64,000 nt of DNA from the NCBI GenBank assembly GCA_028554795.2, contig CM068838.1, forward strand, positions 93,792,974-93,856,973. Reading direction: 5' to 3'. The stretch is from Sinohyriopsis cumingii. Taxonomy: Eukaryota > Mollusca > Bivalvia > Unionida > Unionidae. A program made the position numbers and the translations under genes. The notes under the pieces were generated by a model. It did no database searches and was not told where the DNA came from. It saw only the letters and a list, made by a program, of their open reading frames with translations. Positions 28,501 through 40,253 of this stretch are shown here, in pieces; the first letter of the stretch is position 1, and each line of letters begins with the position of its first letter.

Positions 28501-31500
28501 CCCAAAAACCCCTGGTAAGAACCACCAACTCACTGGAAACAACTGACATTGGCTGGACTTCAGACTCAAACCCACTCAGAGGTGAGATGGCAGTGATTGT
28601 TAAAGTTGAGTGCTTTAGACCCCAGGCCCCACTTGCATTCTGCATTTTGTTACTTAAAATAGAGAAGCTGCGAGGGTGCATGAGTGTGCAAATTGTGCAA
28701 AAATTTTGTGAATTTGAGCCCTTAGAAAGCAGTGAAGCGCAAGAACTCCCGCAAATTAGCTCAACGGTCATGTGTATACTCAGCATGGTATGGAATTTTA
28801 TTCATCTTCTAACCCTTGAAGCATTCCACAAAATATAAGTTGTGCTGCTGGTCAAGATCTTGTATGCTTACTACAATGTTGTTTTCGAGGTAGGTAACTA
28901 TTACACATCTGGGTACTTCAGCTTGACATGAAGGGTGTTAAGCTTAATTTAATAGGTTCATTGGGCTTTGGAACAAGCATTTTGCTATAGTTTTAACTTT
29001 GCGTTCATCAAGGCAGTTATACAGATTCTTGTTTAAAATATGGGCCACCTAGACAACCCCACATGGTGGACTATCAACATGGTTCATCATTAGGTGATGA
29101 TTTCTTTTTTGCAAATAGTGGCTGAAGTTGGTGATGATGACAATGATTTTGAAAGTTTGAAGTATTTCATTACAGAGAATGTGTTACTGGAAATGATGTT
29201 GAATACAAGACAAATGTACGTTTGGTTTTGGTGTTGTTGGTTTTAACACCATTTCTAGCATATGATAGGATATACATGGCAGTCAGTATATTTGGTGGAA
29301 GAAGAACCACCAACCCATGGAAAGCTACTGCCAAGCTTTGTTACACACTCATGTTGGTCAAGCCAAAAGATGAACTCATGCGAACAGATATGGGTGAGCT
29401 GTAAAGAGGAGCATTTAGGTCACTGATTTGGATCCATCTGGAGCTCCCAAGTCCATTGTACATGCTGGATGGACAAAAACAGGTTGAATAATGGCCATTC
29501 CCACCTATACCGCAGTAATTGAAATTAAGTGTAGAAATGAATAATACCAAGCCTAGTTAAAATAAAAGTAATGCACAGTTTTCGTTTCTTTTCTCAAGCA
29601 ATTCAGCACTGAGTGATCTTGTGCTTTAACCTTTTACCTCATATAATGTATGGCTTTGTAAGCAGTTGATACCCGAGTTGCACAGTGCAGTGTGCTATAA
29701 ATAGAACATCTGTTACCTATTGGACTCCATACGTTCAACATCAGTTTTAACCATTTTCCAGTTTTGGTATACATCTATTATGTATAGAAAGATTTAAGAG
29801 TAAAATCGGATCGTTATAGTTGTATAATTAATTTTCACAGAATAATTTTTTATGTGCTTTTAGAGAACTCATTTACTGTCAAGCATTTGAAGCTATGTAA
29901 CAAACTGTAGCTGCAGTTTCTCATACTCTAAATCTATCAGTTCTTTGTCTATGTCTCCATGACTAAATCACCTGAAGCTGATAAATTATAAATACTCACT
30001 GATGCGTACATAAACATCAGTGCCCTTACCCGTGTTATTGAAGCTTCAACAGTCGTGATTCTGATCATGCAAACTCCAGAAAGTACTGAACAAAATCCGC
30101 AGCTTCTGCTTTGGAGAGTTGAAAATCTGAGCCAGTTACTTTAAATATCAGATTAGGACTAGAGCTTAAACATTGACCGTGTGATCTGACATAATGGTCA
30201 TTCACATCAATGAATGTTGTATCTAATGGGGGGTTTTCCATGAAGGTGGCACTGTGAAAACCAGCCCAAAATGGTTGCCGTTTACAGCAGGCAACCAAAT
30301 GTGCTTCCATGAGAATGGTGTAGAGGTATCAAAACAGGTCCATGTTAGTTGTTGTATTACTTACTGATATTTTAAAACTCCTATCCAGTATTACTTTAAT
30401 ATTACCTTTTTGAGCCGATTGTGATGGTTAAAGTTAAAATAAATTAGTTTGTCCATTTAGTTAAACTTGCCCCCGCCCGCCCCCCCCCCCCCATTATCTT
30501 CTGCAGATATTTGTTGTGGCACGTATGGCACCAGTTGTAAAGGATATGAATCTTAGTTGCTGTTTCCTCTGGTTAGTAGAGCATCAGTCCCTTGGTGGAA
30601 TTTTGTTTAAAGTTTTTCCTTAGTCTTATCAACATAATTATTTTGTTATCTCAGAAATCATCTTATAATTTTCAGTTCTTGAATCTAGAAAGATATGTAC
30701 CAGCACTATACCAGTTGCAGTATCAACAAAGAGACATGAAAGCACCAAATCTAAAACTAAGACCTTGGACAAGTCAAGAAAGGAATGCTGTGCTCCAGCA
30801 CTTGGGTTGTTTCATCATGATGCTCAAAGTGGCTAGGCAAGAAGATGTACTTAACGTTCTTGCAAAAGAACCATGCCTTGGATCAAGATCATGGCGAAAT
30901 ATTAAGGACTTTGTTTACTATCAGATACAAAGGACCAAAATAAATATGAAGTTGTAATGTCATTTGCACAACAAGTAATTATTTGTCTTTTAAGTTAAAA
31001 ATGGCATTGTGCTTAGTTTTCACACAAGCACACACATAAAAACTTGTTTCTTTTTAGCTTTACTCGAGTTTGCCTCAGGTCCATTGTGAATTGTACCATA
31101 CATCCTGTCTTCAAAAGCATTTGCCAAAGCACAATTACAATTTAGCTCAGTATTATTTAATTCATTTATACCATACAAATTTCAAACTAAACCTTGTTCT
31201 GTCGGCACAAACAGTTTTAATTTGGAAACATAAAGTCATCAACAGTAAGTGCAATGTTAAAAAAATGCCTTTTTTAGTAGATGGAGTTGCCTCATATGCA
31301 TGATTTTGATATGGATGCTAGCATAGTAACAAAGTTGGCACATACAAGATACCAGCTGCTATATCCAGTAAAATTAAGATAAAGGGTATGAGAATACAGT
31401 AAAGGAATTACCTGAATCATAAAAATGTAGTGCAGGTAGAATATAGAATTTAGCACTTTTTTTACATGCCAAACATTCCAGATTTTTTAATGCAGTTTGA

Positions 31501-34500
31501 ACAAAAAATTGCTTTGTAATATTTGTTTAAAATTCATAATTGTCATTTAAAATATCCATGCCTTGACTACGTTTAATAGAGCAAGCAATTTAGATATTAG
31601 TATTATCATCATCATTATTATTACTATAGAAAAGATGAAGAACAATATGCATATGCATGCAGAAAAAATTCAAAGTAGTAATTAAAATATAAAGATTGCA
31701 GTAAAAACAATATTAAGATCAATGATGAATACAAAATAAAAATGGAAATAATAGTGTAAAACAATGGCTGATATGTTTATCACAATTTTATAAACAAGAT
31801 ACTTAAACAGATTTTTTAAAATATAGAAATTTTCAGAATTTGTTTATCAGACATTTACACATGTATTTAGGACTTTGTATTTGCAACAAAAATTATAACA
31901 ATAATGTCTACATTATCATCAGGAACTCGGATGAGTTTGATAATGAACAAAAAATCCACACATACTAATTAGGTGATCTTGAATCCGATTTACTAAACTA
32001 TTTCTTATCTGACCTTGATCAAACTTGAAACATTATTTTATATCATAAAGATGTTTGATGTTGATAATGAGCGAGATGTATGCAACTTAATGAAGTGATT
32101 TGCATTTGATTGGCTAACCTTGTTGCCACGATGGACGCCATATTTCTGCTCTATGTTTGATCCAACTTTGAAGATAAAATTATATCAATAAGACCTCGAA
32201 CAAGTTCAGTAATAAGATCGATGCATATTATTGAGGAAGCATCTTGCATCTGATTAGTCAGGCTTGTTGTTATTCTAACAACCATATTTCTGGTCCTATT
32301 TTGAACAAACTTGAAATTTCAGCTTATATCATGCAGATCTTTGATGAAGATCAAAAGCTTGGACTGTACAGTAATAAGCGAGATCTATGCGTATTTATGA
32401 GGCAGTCTTGTGTGTGATTGGCTGAGATTGTTACCATTCTGGAGACCATGACTTTCATCGTAACTAGAATAATGGGTTTATATTGTCAAGATCTGCAGAG
32501 TTTTTTAAAATAAGATCCAAGCATAGATGGTTTCTTTTATCAGATTGCACTTGTGAAGCCATAGTTATGACCTGTTTGGTTTATTATCATCAAGGTATAA
32601 ATGACTTCGATTATGAGAAAGAGACTCCCAGTGCATATAAATTGTGCCTTTATGTTTTGAAATAACCTCTGAGGATATCATACATTAGGTAAAATCAGCA
32701 TGATAGAAAGTTTGGGAGACAGTTTACATTGAATTTGTTCTCATATTACTACATAAACTTGATTGGTGAAATGGTTACATAAGCCAGATGAGCGACAACA
32801 GGCCCACTTGAGCCTTTTGTTAAATCTTGGTATATGCTATCTTAATATCAAAAATAAAGGTAGTAACTGACTTTTTATGTTAGGATTATTTTCACCAGCT
32901 TTTGCAGCATAAGCAAGTGATTATTTAGACTATGTAATGCATTAATTTTTGCTGGTTTTTTTTTTTCTACTTTCTTCCGTTTTATGAGTTGTCTGGTGCA
33001 ATTTCAATATATCATTTTCAAGTGTATGAATTGAAATGATGATTTTGTTTAACATTATTCCTTTAAAGCTACTTAAAAGCAATGTAATATAATATTATGG
33101 TAATAAAGGGGTATACATTTTTTTCTCATAATCATCTATCCATACATAATAGAAAACAGCAACATCTAGATAGCTTATATGAAAGTGCCTTGTCCATAAA
33201 TCTTTATTTGCTACTTGTCTTGCTCCAAGTCTGGGTCCTTGTGGTCTCTTTGCACAGTCCGTGATTTTATATCACCTATGCAACATACAGAATAGCTTAG
33301 TGATATAGTAACCCTGGTATCGTAAGCAACATTTACAGGCAGGTTAACCAAATTGTAAGAATTTTTTGCTTTCCTCCCATCCTGTCAAGATATATGCTTT
33401 TGAGTCTTCATGAACTCTGGTCAGTCTTATAATTGTAAGATTCTGAACCTTCCAAAGTTAGAATAGATTACAGTGATCAACATTTTTGCAATTATTACTT
33501 TGTTGCTTCAAGGTTTTGCTGAGATTTTGTGACCTGGATTAGTAGCTGCAGTTGTGGATATGATACCTCCAGGGAACTAGGTCAAGGGGTACCTTGCATC
33601 AGACAAAACCTCACCAGAATATGATCACAATGACCTATTTTTCTTGGATAACCTGTGCATTATAGTTGAATGGCATAATTTGAGTTGCATACATGATACC
33701 TTCATCTTACTGAGTTGGGAACAGTGTTCATCACATTATTAAAAACTAATGCAGGGGAGAGTAAGTCACATTCATATTTATTTAAAAACCTATTTGTTGC
33801 TGCATGTTAACTTGGCTGTTAGTTTTTAAAACTCTTTTAAAAAAATGTGGAAATCTTGTATATAATTAGAGACATCATTTTAGGTTCTATTGATATGTGA
33901 GCTTTTTGAGAATTTGGCAGCAGTTTTGAATGAGGTTTGTTACTGACATTTTTATATCAGTTTGTAAACAAAATAAAATCACTAGCAATGGATCTAAAAC
34001 TTGTTTTGTCAAAGTTTATCCATCTTGAAAAGTAATTGCACCACCATCACTGCAATGATGTGCCTGGCAGCTGAAGCAAAAGTTTAGTTTTGACATAATC
34101 TAAGGTGGTTCCCATGATGATGAAGACGTAGGCCATTACATAATATGTATGGCAAACATGACAACGCTGTAGATCAAAACACATATACACACATACAATC
34201 AGATTTTGGGGATTTTTTTATGCTGTTCATTTTAATTTTGTCTGTGGGAGATGGGATGTCCAGCACAACCATATTAATGTTTCTGCAACTGTGTAGCTGT
34301 GTATATTTGAAATCATTAAAATCTATGTTGGACATTAAAAATTTAGAAAATTAATCCATAAACAACAAGATGAAATATTTGTATTTATACTAAGTAGTTT
34401 GTATATATTTATAATACAGGTATTTAGATTTTAGCTCTACTAGTCATAGACCAAGAGAGCTAACTAGATGGTCTGTTATCTTCTGTCTGTCTGTTAAGCA

Positions 34501-37500
34501 CAAGTTTGTCAACAAGATTCCTAAACGTGTAATAGCCATGAAAGAGCTAACTAGATGGTCTGTTATCTTCTGTCTGTCTGTTAAGCACAAGTTTGTCAAC
34601 AAGATTCCTAAACGTGTAATAGCCATGAAACATTACATGCAGTCATCCATAAGTCTAGTTGGTCCTAAATGAAAATGGTACTGCTGAGGCATGACCATCT
34701 TGAAAATCTTGTTGCAACTTATCCTGAATGAATGGTAATATCAATACGGGGTTTTCACAAAAAAAACTCACGTCCTGAATGAAAATCATGCATGGCTGCT
34801 GTCCCATTGGCAGTCATCTTGAAAATCTTGTTGCTACTCAAGGAACAAAAATTGACATAAACTTTTGACATAAAAAACTTTGTATGATGTCTAGGTGGTC
34901 CTACCTAAACGAAGACAGTTCTGTTTCTTTTTATTGCTACTTCTGAATATCACCATGGGGTTTTTACTATAGGACATTGTATGATGTTGACTTGGTCCTA
35001 AATCTAAATTGCGTCGAACTGACATCCAATTTAGCCACAACATGAGCCATCTTTAGTCGTATCAACATGGTATTTTCACAAAAGGAATTGTTTTGGTATC
35101 TAGTTGCATTGTTAAGAAAATTTTGAAGATCTGACATACATTGTGTAGCCCAACACAGTGGCCAGTTTGAAAATATTTGTGTCCCTATTACTCCTTGATA
35201 CAAAGCCATGCAAACATTTGGTTATTACCAGGTCATTTTGTGTATGGTGCTAACTGAAAATGGTGCATATCTGTTATCCACTATCTTGTTATCGCGACTC
35301 CTCCGTAAATAGAAAGTCATTTTGACTGGGGGTGTGTGTGACAAGATTAATTATGATATCCATTTGTCCTTATTGAAAATGTGCTGATCTGGCTTCAAAT
35401 ATGGCCATCATGATAGCCATCTTGAAAATCTTATCCTTACTCCTCCTAAATGGAATCTCTTATGGGGTTTCTCATCAGAAGAAATCTTATAAAATTTAGT
35501 TAGGCCTGAATGTAAATTATATTGGTATGATATCAATATGAAAACCAGTGTGTCAACTTTGGAAATACTGTTATCACTACTACAGAAGAATTGATATCCA
35601 CATAGGGTTTTCATCAAAAGACTTCTTACAATATCCATACATGCCAACCATTACATGCTTGCTTGTATATGGGTTATGCTTTTTATATTCATTAGAAAAT
35701 AAAATAAAAGTAAAGCAATAAAAAGTTGTTTTTATCATTTTTATTATCATCTTTTTAATTCCATTCATATATTATTTGGAATTTGTCACGACGGCACAAA
35801 GCAGTCTCAATAGAATAAGTAAAATGTACTAGGTGACAATCGCCGATAAATATATTAGAATGGCTGCGTTTGAAATTGTGCAAGTCAAAATGGAAAACCA
35901 TCAGCTCAGAGCATAGACACGGAACCGGGGCATTAGCGACCGAAAACAAGTACAATACTTTTAAATGGCTGTACTGAAGCTCCTTATAAGAATTTCACTT
36001 ACAAGACTACACTAGTATAGTTGTGGGATTTGGAAAAATAATCATCAATTGTATGGTTTCGTAATTGTTTGTTTGGTTACTGAATTAGGTTAATGTCTTC
36101 CATCCCACACAACTTAGTATGGGGACCTCTTGGTAACATTACTTCGCGGGCTCGCACACACTCCTGTAAATCATGCAGTCGAGTGTGATTCGAGGGTAAA
36201 GTTGTGGGATACAGAAGACTCAGCTATATCAGTAACAAAGGTTCAAAAGCCCCATAATGATGCAACTCATGCAAACTTATGGGTGGTTTAGAACTAGTGC
36301 TTGACAAGAGAAAAGGTACATTATTGATATGCATTGTGAAGTATCTTCATATCTTGCCTTGTCTGACCCTTTGTTGATCATAGGAACAAAAGGGTTGCAT
36401 TTTGCAACTGTTCTGGCTTTTGAGGAAGGTATATATTCGTTACATCTCGTATGGTCCACAAGTCCTGACTTTAACACAAATTGTACAACTTTGATTACAG
36501 AAGTGTTCTTTGACTCGTGCTTGTGAAATAGCGTGCAAAAGATCACATTTGATGTTTTCTCACTATATCTGAGCAATGAGAACAGATTCGATCATATACA
36601 GTTGAAATATTTTGACATCAGGTTCAACTTTTCATCCCAATCACATTTCTTTCCCATATCCATGATGGTTAATGCTGTTTTGAATGTTATTAATTGCTAA
36701 ATAGTTAATCAGTCACAATTTACAACTATCAGATTTATTTTATTGGACTTTTTTCGTTTGTTTTACTACTGAATAATAAATGAACAAACTCGTGTGTTTT
36801 GGTTACTTGACTGAATTTTACATTCTTATTGTTCTATCCGTAAATACTTTCTATTTTAATCAAAGCTGCAATGGTATTTATTGTTATAACTGTATAATAT
36901 AAAGCTAGATATGCATCGTCAATGGATTTAGTTGATAAAAGACGATTGATGACTTTTGGCTAGGTAGGATATGCCAGCAGTTTAAAATAGAGACTGATGC
37001 CTGAAATAGTTTGTATGCGTGTAGATGGGATCACTTGGGCATGGCAGTGTAATCTTTAACCAGGTTTCGTGATGGAAGGACTAAACTAGGATTAGAGTGC
37101 TTTGTTGCTGAGGGTTTAATGCCATTTTTCAGTACACGATTGGTAGCACATGGCAGTCAGTATAACTTAGTATAAGTAGTGGAGGAAAGCCTGGTAAAAA
37201 CCAACAACCTACGGGAAGCTACTGGCAAGCTTTCTCACAGAACATGATTGAGACAAACCCACAAGAATGGAGTTGAGATGAACAAACTGTAAAAGGTGAG
37301 CCCTTTATCCAAATCGTCCACCTAGAGCCCCGATTAGAGTGCAGTTAGGACAGACACTCAAGACAATCTGACACCTGTGATACAAACATTTGCTTTAACA
37401 TGCTTGTTTTGCCAGACAAATGGTTTGAAATTATTTGATTTTACAGTTGTTAAGTTAAATATAAACAAAGGAATAATTTACGTATTTTGCAGTTGGTTAA

Positions 37501-40202
37501 AATAATAAATATCTTCAAATCACAAAATAACTAAATAACTTTAGACACATGAATCCGATTATGTATCATTATAATATTTGAATATGTGTTAATGGCCACA
37601 AATGAACTAACAAACTGGAGAAAACGAGAAAAGAATCAAAAATACAATCACATCAAAAGAAAACAAAAAGTGAGTACATTATTAGCAACAATCAGCTAAA
37701 GCAAAAAATTAAAAATATTGAATTATAATTTTTATGGAAATGTATTGAAACTGGGTAAGAAAGGGTATTTTTTTTAAAAAAAATTTAAGTAAATTCATTG
37801 AAGAATGTTGGTGCAGACTTCAAAATAATTTGTTGAGATATTGAAAAGATCTTAAAATAAAAGACTAAATTTGATATGATCTTCTGATTAATACTTGAAA
37901 AACCTATAAATGTTGCCATATTTGGCTGTCTCTTGTAATCCCATGTAGCACTGATATTTGAGTAGAAAGTGAAATTTATTATCGTATTACAAAACGCCAG
38001 GTTCAATTTTCTAATTGTATTGCATGCGCATCTTTCTGTTTCAACATGGCGTATACGAGATGATGCTCTGAATTTAGTTCACAGGCTTACCCAGAAATAA
38101 AATGGTGGGTGGGTGGGGTTATAAAAACAAGTAGGCAAACTCACTGGGACAGAACTGTCACATTCTGACGGTTTTTAGGGCATAATTTGAACCATCTAAT
38201 TGTAATGAAAACCTGTTCTTCGGGAAGAAAGGCACATAGGCTCTGCCCCGCATCTGGTTCTTGTTGCATGTTCCGCATTATTTACTATAAGATGTAATAT
38301 TTTAGGCCTTGTTAATAGATCAGGATCCTGAACAGAGCTGATCGTAACTAGGAAGCTGACTTTTGTACTGCAGGTTGTCTAGTGAGTCCCTGCTCGCAAT
38401 TTTAAACTTTATTTTTATTGGTTGGTTGGTTTAGTAGCACTATTAACACATTATGGCAGCCAAGTGCAGCCGACTTTTGATATCGGAAACAGCCGACCTT
38501 TGGATTACGAGTATGACGTTCTACCAGCTGATCTGCCGATAAATATTTGTATTATGTGTGAGTGAGCATGGGCATCTTTAGGGGCTCTACAGTAATTTAT
38601 GTAATTGTGATAGACACGAAAACTTCTTACTATAGCACTTAACCGTCATTTGTAGCTATGACTATTAATCTAGAAGTAATGGGTTTGGTTTGTGACATGT
38701 AGCCTAGAGGTAATACATTTCTGGGTAAACTTTCAAAAATCTTTATCATTTCAAAACTTGGACACAAAATATATAAAACCGCAAGTTGTGAAAAAATTTG
38801 CTTGGATAAGTGATAGTGACTGTAGCTGTATGCCAAACAATCATATTAGGTAACGAATAAAACATGAGATTTTTATGCAGTTTCTAGATGTCTGTCAACA
38901 TTTTTGGCTTAAATATGGAGACAAAATTTCCACGTGAGAGAGAGAGAGAGAGAGAGAGCAAGGTTCTTCTTTTCTTTTCCATGATAGTTCTATACTCTAA
39001 TGTGTCATACAATTGGAACTTCATGTACATGTTTTTTCGTGTTTGGTGTTATATTGGATATGTGAAAAAGACGTGTTTGTATTATTCTATTACGTAATGT
39101 AGGTATAATAGTTAAAATTAAAAAAAAATACATTCTTGGCACTTATGACGCTTTAAAATACCGTTAAACAGTCGGTTGAAATGGCATCCGCTATCGCGGA
39201 CTGATCGGTGTGTTCCAGTATGAATTTTTCTGAAACAAGGCTTGAAACTTAGTTACTTTATCAATATGTTACGACCTTCATTCAAAAACGGCAAGAAAAT
39301 GTCAGCCCAGCTTTTTAACACGAAAATATACAAATGGATGAGAGAAAAAAAAAAAAAAAAAAACAACTGACCTTTACAACCGTCAGCAAAGTGGTTAACA
39401 TTTTAGCTAGTCCGATAAATCAACCCCACCCCCGATCTGCTGATACTGATGGACAATATTTTGGTCTGATTTCACCTGGTCATTAAAATGTGCAAAAATG
39501 CATACACTTTAGACACATATCAATAATTGGTAACAACTATATTCCATATCTAGTGCGAAATTCAAAATGGACAGAGGGTTGTACTATTGCACATGAATTT
39601 ACAAGTCACCAAAGATAAGATTTGCTCCGGAAATATCATTGACATGTCACCAAAAGAACTCTTCAGCCGACGGTAGCTCCACAGCCGTGAGAAATGCCGA
39701 TAAGTCTAGGTTGCAGGTTTTAATGAATAGCCTATATCAGCCTCTAAACCACCAACCATTATCATCTAGGGAGAGGGGCTGATTTATCGGCGTACATTTT
39801 AGCGTGGCCCTTATTAAGGTAATACATATATAAGAACGAACCAATTCAATCATCTTTCATTTCATTCTACACTATAAATTGATTATTTATTGCATTATAT
39901 TGTTGTTTTCTAAGATGATTTGCTTCATGACCCCAGTTTCAAGTGAGTGTTTTCGGACCCCATTTCGGGTGCAAGAGTATATCACATGATTAGTGACTTC
40001 CGGGTCCCCAATTTCCAGGACTACTGTCAAAATTGTCAAGAGCTATTATTTTAAAAATACAAATAATATCTTTAAATTTAAGTGTGTGTCTAATTTCAGA
40101 AGGCCAGGTTTTTGTTATTTTTGACGGCATTTAGCAGATACGGCAATAAGAAACATGGGACCCCAGTTTCAGAGATATGTCAAAGACCCCACTTTGACGT
40201 TA

Positions 40203-40253
<51 letters not shown>

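Larger units (their letters stand above)
30958..35750. other. CpG-poor DNA with diverged tandem repeats, no gene seen
   Basis: Sequence downstream of the SET gene stop, still CpG-poor to about 35.7 kb and so possibly its 3' UTR or transcribed flank. It contains the repeats listed separately. I see no further coding exon. Confidence 0.5.
35751..40206. other. P450 intron 1, distal part, no gene seen
   Basis: CpG frequency returns to the background level. Contains a SINE (37105..37335), a (GA)n tract (38935..38958) and a GACCCC-motif cluster (39925..40200). Short open frames carry no recognised domain. Confidence 0.5.

Noticed and set aside
30065..30310. 81-codon minus-strand frame in the SET gene region
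   Set aside because: No recognisable domain, no splice support and CpG-poor intronic composition.
24549..30957. SET gene as cargo of a transposon
   Set aside because: No terminal repeats with target duplications bracket it convincingly, it has introns and lies in a CpG-depleted block, so a resident host gene is more likely.
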